This document shows positions 1 to 11,928 of a stretch of 64,000 nucleotides of DNA, piece after piece. A program made the position numbers and the translations under genes. The DNA is from Dendrocalamus latiflorus (taxonomy: Eukaryota > Streptophyta > Magnoliopsida > Poales > Poaceae): assembly GCA_017311315.1 (NCBI GenBank), contig CM029664.1, positions 20,227,432 to 20,291,431 of the forward strand. The letters are read 5' to 3'. The notes beneath the pieces are model-generated. The model searched no databases, was not told the origin of the DNA, and saw nothing but the letters and a program-made list of their open reading frames with translations. How positions within the stretch are numbered: position 1 is the first letter of the stretch; each line of letters begins with the position of its first letter.

Positions 1-556
1 AAGAGTGACAACACAATCAAATTTGTCGCCATGGAAAAGGAAACAAACACTAACGTTGCGTACACCGAGTACCAGAGCCACTGTGTGCTGTGGCCAATGG
101 ACATTCTCAGGTAATCAAGCTGATTTTAGCAGCTGCAGTTCTAGAACTTCTCAGAGCACCCTACAAACAAGTGATGATTGTTCCAGTTAAATCCTTCACA
201 TAAACATGCACCGCCAAAGACATTTCAAATACAACATCATAAGAAGACATCACTCCAACCCCTTGAGACATCAAAGTCATCTGATCTCCCTCATAACCAG
301 GCATTATATTAAAATTCCAAACTAAATTTATTGGATATGCAGCAGTCAGCTATTGATCGTTGGTGAAGCTATGCTTCTGAACAATTGATCAAGAGATGAA
401 CGAACGATGAATGAGAAAGATGTCAGACATTAAACTAGATCGTTTCGGTTTCTGATATCTCTTCCAGACTCCGTTTCAGCCTCTTAGCTGTTTCGCAGAA
501 AATGAACAGGCAAATTGCCCAACAAGCAAGCAGAGAAGGATATGTTGATTGCTTAC
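1..556. other. no confident gene; intergenic or intronic
   Basis: I see no recognisable gene in this stretch. Around 30-110 the plus strand can be read as a short peptide beginning at an ATG near 31 and ending at an AG/GTAATC donor-like site near 111. The minus strand over the same bases reads as a hydrophobic peptide. Neither reading matches a family I know. Confidence 0.3.
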
Positions 557-635
557 CGTAGATGTCTGCGATGGCTTCAATGGCTTTCTGCTTCGACTTG
601 TCGTCGGTCATGGTTGGAACCTTGACCACCGCCTT
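557..635 (-). pseudogene. single exon of an HMA-domain (HIPP-type) metal-binding protein
   Basis: The minus strand between 635 and 557 reads KAVVKVPTMTDDKSKQKAIE followed by AIADIYG. This is the first beta strand and helix of the heavy-metal-associated (HMA) fold seen in short plant metallochaperone-like or isoprenylated proteins. The exon is bounded by an AG acceptor (640-636 reads AGCAG on the minus strand) and a GTAAGC donor (556-551). I do not find the next exon, which should carry the second half of the fold, at lower coordinates. The usual CxxC metal motif is absent, as in many grass members that begin KVPTMTDDK. It may be an orphan or captured exon, or part of a gene whose other exons lie outside the window. 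Confidence 0.55.
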
Positions 636-1590
636 CTGCTAACCGTGAACAAATTAATCCTCATAGTTCTTTCAGCCTTGAAGATGTTCAATTCCACTAA
701 CAGAAACACCAAGATCGATATGGAAAAGTGAAGGGGCTGAGGGATAAGTAGATATCAATTTTCGCACATAGACTGTTTTCACACATAGACTGTTCAGTTT
801 AGGACCTTTTGTTTTCATTCTTTCCAAGTTTGAGCACATTTGTTTTTGTCGTGAACCCTGCAAAAAAGAAGTATATATCAAATGTATATCTAGCATAATA
901 TGAAATAACTTTGGTCAATATACAGAGATTTAGAGGTATCAGATATAGAATTCAATAATATTATAATCCTAATAAGTACCTACTATTATCCATGTACAAT
1001 ATAAGTCCAAGAGTCTAGCTACATATACTCCTTTGTGTAGCTGTATATACTCTTTTGCAAAGACAAAACAACAATTGAGATCACATGTGGGCTGGACTTT
1101 GGCAGTATTCTTGCAATTGAAAACTTTGGCAGTATTCTTGCAATTAAATTTACCGAGCAATTAGAACAGGTGGGCTGGACTGTACTTCTCAGACATAGGC
1201 TTTACCTTCACAGTTGCCTATTTAAAGAAGTGAACGATTACCCTCAAGAATTACACTTTGTAAAAATCATCTAAATCAAATCAAGTGTATATAGATGAGT
1301 TCATATTTCACAACATAAATTGAGGAACAAGTATTATTCCATAGAATGCCATACATTTATTTACATTATAATTTCACAAATTCATTGAGCAATCACATGG
1401 CTGCATATATCACATAAACATGTAAAAAGGGCTATAGACATGATGACCATGAAACACAACACTTACAAACCAACATTTTTGGGTTGGTAAAGTGCTCTAT
1501 TTTAAATGATACTATCCACGCTAGGCAGATTAGATTCATAAAATGCATGTTAGTAATCTTACTGTAAAGCTAAATGCTCCGAGTTATTAC
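636..1590. other. AT-rich spacer with a small tandem duplication
   Basis: No coding family is recognised here. A 27-bp unit containing TTTGGCAGTATTCTTGCAAT is repeated twice at about 1097-1148. The rest looks like intron or intergenic sequence between the HMA exon and the kinase exon. Confidence 0.4.
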
Positions 1591-1710
1591 CCCTTCAAGA
1601 TCACTCCAAGGAGGTTTTCCATCGAACATCTCAATGATGGTGCAACCAAGACTCCAGATATCAACGGCAAGATCATAGCCTACATCTGTAACTAGTGTAG
1701 CCTGAACCAT
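1591..1710 (-). pseudogene. single exon of a MAPKKK-type protein kinase
   Basis: The 40-codon minus-strand segment contains VGYDLAVDIWSLGCTIIEM and GKPPWSDLEG. This is kinase subdomain IX (DxWSxG) and its downstream loop, in the form typical of plant MAPKKKs of the MEKK/YODA group. It is preceded by the acceptor CTGCAG (1716-1711) and followed by a GTAATA donor (1590-1585). The first codons (MVQATLVTDV) correspond to the segment after the APE motif. None of the flanking kinase exons (VAIK lysine, HRD, DFG, or the C-lobe end) is visible within a few kilobases. I read it as an orphan or captured exon rather than an active gene; a gene with very long introns is not excluded. Confidence 0.65.
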
Positions 1711-2359
1711 CTGCAGAACAACAGTAAGCATAAAGGTACAACTAAACTTCTATAGCCCCAAGCATTGAAGAAGTTTCAAGATAATGAAATCAGGGCAATT
1801 TCATGCAGTTCAAATCCTTCGATAACAAGTTCCTAAGGACAAGGCAGACAACCCTATGAAGGTACATCGACTTAACCTATAAAAGAGCAGTGTTAACATC
1901 ATCCAAATATTATAAAAAAGGAAACATAGCAGAACAGCATAATCTACAAGGCTACAATTAACATCCATTGTCCAGCCAAACAGATCTGTGTAGGAAACTT
2001 TTTCAGTGGCAGGCCATACTGTAAAAAGAGAATTCTGCAACCGACGAATGTGCAATTAAATAGTAAAATTTAATGAACTAAATGTCTGTCAAAAATTGAG
2101 CAAAAGACAACATTAACAACTAAATGTCTGTCAAAAATTGAGCAAAAAACAACATTAACAAGTAAAAGTTGCAGCAGAACTATGTGAGTGTGTCAGGGGC
2201 AGGGACAAGAGGAACCACTCCACATATGATCTGAACATAAGCGAGCTTCAATGAAGCATTTAACAAACAAATTTGCTTCACAAAATAACAGCGCGGCTAG
2301 TGTGCATCCCGTCTTGTCTCTTAATTGTCCCTGCGTGTGATGACAACACAGGATTACTA
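1711..2359. other. non-coding stretch with a 44-bp direct duplication
   Basis: A unit of about 44 bp containing TAAATGTCTGTCAAAAATTG is repeated twice in tandem at about 2079-2162. I see no other structure here. It lies just downstream (in the minus direction) of the FAR1-like pseudogene and may hold its 3' region. Confidence 0.4.
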
Positions 2360-4589
2360 CTACCTTTCACTACCACATTGTTCAATAACAAACATAATAT
2401 AAACTGAGTAAACATGTACTTGCCTTTGAATAAGTGGGCATGTGCGTCGTGTGTGATTTGGTTTCCCACAATACCCACAATGAATTGATATCTTCTCAGT
2501 GAAATTCTTGTATCTCTTGCGTGGAGCATCTCTTGGATTAACACAAACAGGATCATGAACTCTTTCTACCGAGGACTGGACACATTTTGAACCTTGCGCA
2601 ATTGTAGGACCGTATTGCATTGCCTCTTTGAAGCTATTACTATCATCATTATCGTCTATAATGTGCTGTAAATAATTTAACACCTCCACCAACATTTCTT
2701 CATTCCTCGAAGCTATTAAGAAGGCCTCCTTTCCCTTATTGCAGAGCTCACGATAACGATCCATTTGGTCAGACCAGACGTGCATTCCGCCTCTTCTATC
2801 TGAAGGAAATGCAACCTTAGCACCCATTGTCCACCTCCTCAATACACAACACTGAGGAATGCAGTTTACTCCTATATGTTTCAAAACAACAAAAATATGT
2901 TCACATGGGATGGATTCACATTCCATTTTGCGACAAAAGCAGGTAATGCTACTCACACAATTCCCTTCAAAACTGCAGTCCACATAAACTCCATTGTGTA
3001 CGCTCTCTTTTAGCACAACAGAGAACTTTACATACTCACCTAAATATATGATATCTCCAATGGATCATCTCTTTGTGTTCTCAATCTGTACCTTCACTAA
3101 CTTAAAAATATTAGGCGTGTACAGAACTGATGCACTTTTTTCAAGTTCCTTAGCATCTAATTTAGTGAATGGAATAGATTGCGAAGCCCTGGAATCTAGT
3201 TCGGCCTCATTTCGGCGCATTCGTGACAGACAATGCTAATAGTGGTCCACCAGATCATAAAGGGTCATTTTGCGATATAGGTGCCTATGAAGCCTTGAGT
3301 TGAGACTCTCACTTCGCTGATTACTTTTCATACCCAAATAATACTTTCCTTGCAAATATGCCGCTGCCCACATCTTTCTCAACTCATACATCTTGCACAT
3401 CCATTTGTTCTCATCAGAAATTTCGTGCCTTTGCTTAAAAACATTCCAATTTTTCTCAAAGTTCTCAACACTCATTGGAGCATATATAAAATTTCTAAAC
3501 TCAGAAAGCATGGGTTGGCGGAGGTGGCGAATCATATTTTGCTCAATATGCCAAGTGGATAAACGGTGTTCGGACCGGGGCATCACTGTTCTTATTGCTT
3601 GCCGCATTGCAGAATCGCCATCCGTTATCAACGATCGTGGTTCTTTCTGGTACATAGCTTTCAAAAATGCGTGAAGCAACCACTCATAAGAACCAGTTGA
3701 TTCATCTGATACAACACCACACCCGAAAACAACTGTGCTCCGATGATGGTTAACACCAATGAATGGAACAAATGGCAGATTATACCGATTCACACGATAT
3801 GTACTATCAAACACTACAACGTCACCAAAAACATCATAATCAAGCGCGATTGCGCATCTGACCAGAATAAATTTCTTAAGTGACCCAAATCATCTGTGTT
3901 ATACTGTAAAAGAACTCAGAATCTTTTTCCTGTCGTGCTCTCATATGACTGATCACAGTTTCAGCATCATACCCTATAATGGTACTTTTCTTGTATCTTT
4001 TGAAGAAGTTGTACAAATTAGCTGGTATAAACCCAACCTTTTCATAGCCACCATGTTGTTTCTCCATAACTTCCATTATTTGATATTTACGGATGCCACC
4101 AACCTGAAATCCAATAGCATCTGCTTTCTGTGCATCACTGAGCCCTCGATGTGATCGTAGAAATGCAACTTCACCAGGCCTCGCTAGCGAGTGCTTGTGT
4201 TCATCCTTGAAATTTTTCACAAACCACCGACTGGTTTCCTCATTAAGCTCTATCTCAAACTCTGCTTCACATCCACAAAGAGTAAGTGGTCTTGGCTCTT
4301 TCTGTCTATTAGGTAAGTCAAAGAATTGTATTCTTCGATAACCTTCTCTAGAGCAGTAATACCGCCTACGGACTATCCTTCCAGTTGGATCACGTTTCAC
4401 AATATCTTTTCTGACACTAAAGACTTTCCCCTCCGCATAACTATTATAGAATCTAAAACTTTCCTCCTCACTACCAAACTCCTTTAGTACAATCAAATTA
4501 TACTCTTCCAAATCCTCAATGGTGACATTGGTGGGTTTTTTACCTTCCATAATATAATCCTGCAATTTACACATCTCTACATTAGGCAC
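2360..4589 (-). pseudogene. FAR1/FHY3-related (Mutator-derived) transposase-like gene, broken
   Basis: Read right to left, the conceptual protein has all modules of the FAR1/FHY3 family. First comes an N-terminal FAR1 DNA-binding domain (about 4470-4160: FRFYNSYAEGKVFSVRKDIV, then CGCEAEF and HKHSL zinc ligands). Next is a MULE transposase core (3814-3240: VFDSTYR, ITDGDSAMRQAI, then the histidine motif STWHIEQN). Then comes a SWIM zinc finger (about 2960-2900: CFCRKMECESIPCEHIF), and a C-terminal CCHC knuckle (CGYCGKPNHTRRTC, about 2490-2440). The frame is broken three times: a one-base frameshift near 3895-3905, a TAG at 3236-3238 where the family has an acidic residue, and a TGA at 3065-3067. 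Everything between stays in frame, so decay is recent. It could be a domesticated FRS paralogue or the transposase of a Jittery-like MULE; I could not find terminal inverted repeats. Confidence 0.88.
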
Positions 4590-5219
4590 AAAAGAACTAT
4601 ATTAAATAATGACAAGGGCTTCATTCAAGCACCAGGGTTCAAAAACCCAGCCGATAACCCAAAAACCCGATTAAATTCAAATTTTGATTTTTAGATTTTG
4701 ACTATTTTATTTCTAGTTTTTCCGGTTACTAGTTTCAAAACAGCCTAAAATTCAATTTTAGATTTTTTGAAGTTTGACTAGGTTTTTTGACTGATTTTCC
4801 AATTACTAGCTGGTTATCATTATCAACTACCGGGCGGCTTTTTTCCTAGTCGCGAGATTTGTATCCTTGGTCAGCACTCAGCAGTTAATCATCATGGACA
4901 CCAAAGAGTGGAGGCAAAGATAATCCTTCTTTTTAACTTGTCTTTAAAGACATGCGATGATTTGATGACATCCATTTTTTGATAACATCCACAAAAGAAT
5001 GAAAAGACAATGGGCAAAGTTAGAAAAGATATCAAATCTTTCCTCATGAACCCATCATCAGCTTTCCATAAGGAATAGCCTCTTTACCAACGTAAAGCCA
5101 TAATTGTCGTGCAAAACCATACCAAACTGTCGAGTTAATGGCTCTTTTAGGCCCTCATGGCGTTTTCAGTAACTCAACAAGTGGAGCAAAATGATGTCCC
5201 ACCAAAACAGCATAATTCA
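4590..5219. other. non-coding, possible degenerate repeat
   Basis: AT-rich sequence with several near-repeats of an ATTTTAGATTTTTG-like motif (4660-4790). I recognise no gene. It separates the FAR1-like pseudogene from the solo LTR. Confidence 0.35.
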
Positions 5220-5224
5220 CTATG

Positions 5225-7252
5225 TGATGAACCATGTGGAGGTGACCACATATGTATGATGAGTAATTGACATTGGTTATGCTAGTCGAGTTTGGTTTGA
5301 GTGGTTCGGAGTCGAGGCGTTGCGTGGTGCGACGGACTCGGTCAGGTTTGGTCATTCCTGGTCGTATGGGATTAGGTTGCATATTCAGATGATTCGACAG
5401 GTTTGGACTTCGGCATGAGTAAGTATGATGTGCTTATGCTATTTACGCTTTCATGCATCGAGTGGTGCTATTTGATGTGTTTCTTGTCTGTGTGGCTGCA
5501 GGACGTCGAGGCGAAGTCGTGGCGAGACACGGTGGACCGGACTAGGCGCAGGTGGCGCTGAGGTCAGAACGGTCGGGATGTGTCGAAGACGACGTGGACT
5601 CGAGGTGGTTGCGAGGCGTGCGAGGCAAGGAGCGCGGAAGTTTCCCGGAAGGTGCACGAGGGGCGAATCGGGAAATTCGCATGGATGCACAAGCGGGAGC
5701 GGGCTCCGTTGGACTTAGCGGGCGTAACGGGGTGGAAACCCGTTAGCCATGAGGCTATAAATAGGATTGAGGGGCTGCATGCCCACTTGAGCACTTGAAA
5801 GGATTTTAGGGTTTGATTGAGTCAAAAGAATCTTTAGAGGGTTGTTTAGCTTTGGCTCTTTAGTGGTTGGGAGAGACAGAGTCTATTAGTGTGTGCTCCC
5901 TCTGTGTCTCTACTATGTGTTCTATGTGAGTTCATCCACTCCAAGCATGTATGGTTGAGTGTTCTTGAGTGTGTGAGAGTGGGAGAGGATGAGATGAGAG
6001 CTTGTAATCATTCCTCTTGTATCAATCATATATCTCTCTTTCTCTAGATCAATATGAGATGGATTTGGTTGATTTTATTTGAGTCTCCACCTCTCTGTTA
6101 TTTTTCCTTCGATGCCTCTTTTGTGGATTTCTTGAGTTTTTGATTCTCTTGTTGTTTGTTGCTTGGAAGTGCCAAAATGGGTTGCTATGACATGGGAGAT
6201 GCTCAAAAGCCATTTGGCTAGTTGATCCAAAGAGCAAACCAAGTTTAATCTCAGTTTTAGATTTCAGCCTCCTCTGTTCTTGTATTTCTAGTTCTAGGGT
6301 TTGAGCAAGATTTTGTTTCCCTCAACGAAATGGCATGAAATTTGACCTGGGTTATCCTATGGCTATTGCTAACATATCCTCAAAGTTTCATGGCCAAAGG
6401 ATCAATGGTTGGGGAGTAATTTGGTTTTTGGTTTAGTGCTTGCAAAATTTCAGATTTTGGTCAGATTCTGATTTTCTGTCTTTTCAGTTGAATTTCTTGT
6501 AATCCAAAAGACCTAGGACTATTTGGAACATGTTCTTGATCTTGTGATCTAAGGAGAATAGGTTTTTTGCATCAATCTCTTTGTTTGAAGTGAATTTCAG
6601 TTTTTAGTTCTCTGAGTATTTCGTCTGAACAGAAGTTTACTTCTCAGCTAGATGGTTGGTTTCTGAAATCTGTGTGAAAAACTGCTTTCGGCCATCTTGC
6701 TGTACTTTGGTTTACTCGAGAGCAAACTGTTAGCAGCCACTGATTGCAGTTGACTCCTTCTGCTGGTTTCGGCAAGGATACTGGTTGCTTCGGCCAAATA
6801 GCAGCCAAAATTTCAGGAGTACAGAGAACAAGCGATGCTCCTCTTTTCCTTTTGGACAGCAAATCTCTTTGGCTGATATTTTTATTTTGCCGACAACACA
6901 TTCCTCCTTTCCTGCCGAAAGCAACTTCTTTAATTCTCTCCTTTCATTTCCTGTGGCAGCGTGATCACTCCTCTTTTAGTGCTTTTCTTTTTTGTTTTTT
7001 GCTGATTTTGACAATTTTGCATGCAGATCAAACAGCAGTATTTTCAGTTGAAATTTTTACTGGCTGGTCTCTGATTTATGCTGAATTGTTCAGTATCGCA
7101 TGCGTTCCAAATTTCAGCAAAATTATTTTTTAATTTTCTGTGAGGTGTTTTGTTTTGCTTCTTTTTGAAAAAAAAAATCAGTGTTCGATTTCTCGGGGGC
7201 GATTTTGAAGCGAGCGACATTCACCCCCCTCTGTCGCCATTTCGGTCCTACA
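5225..7252 (+). mobile_element. solo LTR (copia-like family 1)
   Basis: The 2,028-bp segment begins TGATGAACCATGTGGAGGTG and ends TTCGGTCCTACA. It is flanked by an exact 5-bp target duplication, CTATG, at 5220-5224 and 7253-7257. A TATA box (CTATAAATA, about 5755-5763) and a T-rich U5-like part support plus orientation. The sequence CATTCACCCCCCTCT just before the right end is typical of grass copia LTR ends. There is no pol, no primer-binding site after the end and no second LTR, so it is a solo LTR. The LTR at 56,225-58,712 has matching ends and is the same family. Confidence 0.85.
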
Positions 7253-7257
7253 CTATG

Positions 7258-9234
7258 CTATAGCCAAACTTAATGATACGAGTTATGAGGCATCATGCCT
7301 AATTTGCAGAGTTCTGTCAAAGCATAAAAACAAGAAACAACAGGTCGTTCTCCCTATACTACCTGAAGTCTTGCTGGGAATCAGCATCGAGGAATTCATT
7401 CCACAAATATAAGCCATTTACTGGGCAATTAGTCAAATTACCTATTTAGCTAACCAACCAGAATTATTACGACATTAAAAATCATTGGCCAAGCAGATAT
7501 TATATTGTACCATTACAGGAGAAAGTAAATCTTATATAACATATTTTAGCAGATCAGATCTAACTAGGAGTTGCGACTGAATTGCTCCTTTATGCGTTCT
7601 GAACATCATTGATTCGAGCATTTACATGGGCTTCAATATATATTATCACAAATCATCTACTTTGTTGCATATGCAACATGACAGTCACTGGAGACAAATA
7701 TACCGGTACCAATAATGACATAATACGAAAATGTGATGATCGGAGATTACATAAAGAGCAAAGGCCAGTAGAAACTAGAGTGGCCCATCAGATGTACAGT
7801 ATCAATTTCATATTTGCATCTATTTAAGCATTCTAGGTACAAGTGTATCTGTGGAAAAAGAAGGAAAGAAATTGGTAAAAGTAGTAGGAAGAGGAAAGGA
7901 GACGATTGCGAGAAATAAGCAGGTAGGAAGAGGAAAGAAGAGGGGGAGAGGAGGGGGAACGTACGCTTGGTGCAGCTGCAGCAGAAGTACGCGACACCGG
8001 CCTCGCCGCTGATGCGGCCGCCCCCGCCGCAGGGCCTCAGGCCGACCACGCCGCCCGACGTGCACCCGCTGATGCGCCAGCTCCAGGTGGCGCGGCAGTA
8101 CTGGCCGCAGCCGCAGCGCTACGGCGGGGATGAGGGATCCTCGGTCTCGCCGTTCGGCGCCGCCGCCTTCAGCCCTAGCAGCGGGTACATCTCGCCCTTC
8201 GGCGCCTCACCGCCCCCGCCGCGTCCCGAGAGATGTGGTTGGGTCCATCGGTGATTCGATCGCGATTTGGAAGGAGGCCCATCGGTGATTCGGTCGCGAG
8301 AGAAAGTTAAACGTGAAAAACTGAAAATACAATTCTGCCCCTATCAATTGAACGGCCAGATGTGGTGGAGGTGTTAGCACCTCCAGCACCTCCATATGGA
8401 CTGAACCAAAACTCTTCCAAAATACTACCGACGGTGCGAATAACATGTGGGACCAGGCCCACATGTCATTTTCACATCCGGATGGTATTTTACTAAATTG
8501 TGGCTTTGTCAGTGGTATGTTTGGCAATTTTTCCAAATATGTTTGACCAAATTAGGGGCTAGATGATTTCTGTTTTGTAAGTCTTTCTAGTCCTTTTTTC
8601 TCAATTAGCATGGAGAGTTCTAATTTTAAATATCAAATTCAAAGTAAATTTTGGAATTCAAGATGTGGAGTTTGAAAATACTGGCAATTCTCAACCTTTA
8701 TTACTCTTTCACTTTTGGCATATTTAATATCATGTTCAAATTATTATGGACATTTAAAAATAAGAATATACACGGTTTTCTGTTTTCACTTGAAGCAACT
8801 CTGTTTGTGGCAGAGTAAATTAGATCCATAGTGTGCTTTGTGCTTTCCAGAGATTACGCAAAATCTTTGCGTGTCTTTGCATTAAGATAGAAAACAAAGA
8901 TGCATTAAAAATTTGTGCTTTTCACTTTTAGAGAGAGTATTAAATCGCTTCTTATAGTATAAAGATGCTTATGAACCGCATACATAGAGGTACTCCACTA
9001 GTAATTAAAGAGCTTGAGTAAAGAAAGAAACCGAAAGTAGTTGTCCATAGGCATGGCATATATCAATATGTATCTTAGTATAGAAGGCAATCCTATTGAT
9101 TTGTTCTTGGTTACAGTGAACAACGAATATTCACTAGATTGTAAAGGGTATAAATTCTTGTAATTAGAAAGACAACATCATTAATGAGTTTTTCCTTGCT
9201 CACTTTGCTTAGATTGAGTCAAAAATCATCCTCG
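7258..9234. other. spacer between two solo LTRs; AT-rich except 7.97-8.25 kb
   Basis: Apart from the GC-rich exon-like block at 7967-8254, I see no gene here. The 8580-9230 part is AT-rich and unassigned. Joined across the LTR insertion (GAAAG duplication), it continues at 24,623. Confidence 0.4.
7967..8254 (+). pseudogene. possible captured exon, proline/glutamine-rich, unidentified
   Basis: In this plus frame almost every third codon position is G or C, unlike the AT-rich surroundings, which favours a real former coding exon. A CAG acceptor-like site (near 7974) opens it. The peptide has short repeats of Pro and Gln and a Ser/Gly/Phe-rich end (VSPFGAAAFSPSSGYISPFG). I do not recognise the family. 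No start codon or partner exon is evident, and after about 8230 the composition changes, so it looks like a fragment. Confidence 0.35.
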
Positions 9235-10001
9235 GAAAGTGTAACATCCCAAAATAGGAATTATTGTAATTATGAAAAATTTTAAAATCTTTTATTTGTT
9301 TCCCTGTGTTGTTTAAAAATTTTGGCGCTTATTCGAATTTCTTAATTTGGTTCTTTGCTAAATAATTTAAATAACGAAATTGAAAACTTGAGATCCAGAA
9401 CCTAGTCAATGAAAATTAGATCAGAAAGAAATCTCAAACCCCTTTTGCTAAGCCTTAAAATTTAAAACTGGAATGTAGAATTTCAAAACCAAGACTTGAA
9501 ATTGGAATCAAAGTTAATATTAAAATTCTTCCCTACCTAATTAATTTAACCAATTTTATCAAATTCTGAAATTCAAAAAGAAAATAATAAACAAAAAAAG
9601 AGCAAAACCCTTCTTGGGCCCCAACCCACTTTCTTCTTTCTCCCGGCCCATTTCTTTTCCCCGGCCGCCCGGCCTCTTCTTTTCTCCAGACCGCGGCCCG
9701 CCCCGGCTTCCTCCTTCTACCTCCACTAGTAGTGTGCCCGTGCTAACGCTACGGTAAAATACAAAATATGATAAAATTTGTAAAAAATAAAACGAACAAT
9801 CAGATTCATTAAGATTCACGTCTCATATATTGTATAACCAACTATTTAGTATCGTAGTATCTCATGTATACCTGGCAGTTGGGAGTATGAAATAGGTAGT
9901 ATGTTCATCTTTTTCCTCAAAGTTACCTTATTTGCTAATCCTTTTGAAACATAACAAAATAAATTACTACGATACTAAGTAGTTCCGTGCATTGCAACCG
10001 T

Positions 10002-10279
10002 CTAGTATATTGCCCGTGCATTGCAACGGAATCCAAAAAAAGATGATACATAAATATAAGGATCCTGAACCATATAATAAATATCAATATCAGCAAAACA
10101 ATCATATGTATTTTCACTCACTGTATTTTCTCAGTGCTACCTCTAACAAAATTTCAGAATTTTCCCAACAACGCAAATGAACAGTGCCTTAACTCCCAAA
10201 AAGGTTTGGTATTAATACAATGCAAGGATTCTAAGCATGAGGAACCTCATGATAAATAGAACATGAAGCACCTGTAGCA
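10002..10279 (-). repeat. second Helitron 3' terminus; direct-repeat copy 1
   Basis: On the minus strand the segment ends CCGTTGCAATGCACGG, eight bases, then CTAG at 10,005-10,002. This matches every fixed position of the grass Helitron 3' consensus, and it can fold with a bulged six-pair stem. The 276 bp from 10,004 to 10,279 are nearly identical to 14,614-14,886 in the same orientation. The base after CTAG is A rather than T, so this end may not have been the one last used. Confidence 0.7.
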
Positions 10280-11775
10280 TGACAAGCCAAGGGAGAATAT
10301 GGACTGATAGCTTTTATCTTCGATATGCAACTCTCTGCATCCCTCCACTATGATATACTTAGGTATAAAAGGGCCAGATCATACCATGTCTCTATTTCCA
10401 TACTTATATCATCCTTAGTGCCCTGAAAAAAGTGGCACGAGAGTATCAGAGGGTTCTTGTTTTTTTTTCAAATGGAACGAAAACTACATGTAACTAACAG
10501 AACTATATCTCCCTTTCTTTTTAAAAACTATATTCTCAACAAGAATACCGAAATTTATTATGTAAAATGAAGCTCCATGCCTTAAAATCCTTATAGAATG
10601 TATGTCATTCTAGCTGCCATGAGTCAAGAGATGATGAAAGATGCTTTGTCTAACAGATATGCTAACAGAAAAGGTGTGCATTGGCTACAAGAATACAGAC
10701 AAATCAGAAATATTATAGGGACACCTAATGCACGTGATTGCAAATCAGATTGTTCAGGAAAAAAATCTTACACACATATTGCACATAAGGTTGTTCAGCA
10801 AAAAAAAATCTTATACGCATAAATAAGTAACTTGAAGATATCCACTATCAGTTTGCTAACACATGAAGCTAGGTTGATCTGCATGACCCACATGTTTAAT
10901 TAGTGGAACGGTTAGCTATAGTAAACCAAAGAGTGTTATGTTTTCATAACCTGGAATCAATGGACTACATGCAAACAGTGTGCCTAGATTACACAAAGGA
11001 TGCATAACATGCTCATGAACTGGACCAAAAACAAGGTGAATACTCAATAGAATGACACTCAAATTCTCGTAGAAAAGAAGAGCAGAACACAGCTCAGAAT
11101 ATTTGTAAGTTGCTAAGCACTGCATTTTGCAGATTTTATACAGTTTGCAAAATAACTGAATATTGTACTGCCACTTTGTATTGTTTATTCATTTCAAGAA
11201 TGCTGCAACCACTGGAAAAGTGGAAATTGGATAAAATGAATAGATACTCCCTGCATCACTTACAAAAGACCATGTCTTGTTCAGTTTAGCTACTGGACAA
11301 ATGGACAATCATTTAAAGTAAGGCAATGTATAGAAGGGCTGAAGCTTTTTTTTAAGCCTACAAGCATATAAGTTGGGGGGAAAACAACCTGAAAATGAGG
11401 GTTATGCTTATCTACAAATCTGCTATGTCAACATCTCCACATTTGGCAGGGCTTAAGCTTCCATGATTCTCGCGAGACATCCATGGAAGAACAATACAGA
11501 ACGCAACATCCAACCAAGGTTAGTTAATCAATCACATGCATAACAAGAGCCCATGTCAACTAAACCCTATCATATCATATGCATTTCAAGAAAGTCATTT
11601 CTCTGCATATTTCTTCAAAACAAAATTTACTCAAATATAGTTTATGCCTTGTATTACTGTGTACTATAGTGATTCTTGACTGTCTGAATAGTTATATTTG
11701 AAGGCTTTGAACGTGTTCAACTTGCATGGAGCATGTCTGAATTGTTATATTTGAAGGCTTTGTATATGTTAAGAT

Positions 11776-11928
11776 GCGAATAAATTACCAAATAACAATG
11801 ATGATGGCAGCCTTGCCGACGCCAAGGAAAACACATCTGGCTGCTGCTTCTGTCAATGAGCATTGTGATCAGACAGTTGCCTCCTGCAGCTCTTCTTCTT
11901 CTGGTCAAACTGCGACAGAGCATGGGAC
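11776..11928 (-). pseudogene. SBP-domain (SPL) exon captured in the Helitron
   Basis: The minus strand reads SHALSQFDQKKKSCRRQLSD, then HNAH, a TGA, and QKQQPDVFSLASARLPSS. This is the second half of the SBP DNA-binding domain of SQUAMOSA-promoter-binding-like factors: the C-terminal zinc ligands and the basic nuclear-localisation stretch. The exon begins after an AG at 11,930-11,929, in the phase at which SPL genes place the intron inside the SBP domain. The TGA replaces an arginine codon of the basic stretch. No first SBP half is found nearby. It is a fragment carried by the Helitron, in the same orientation as the nitrilase exons. Confidence 0.85.
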
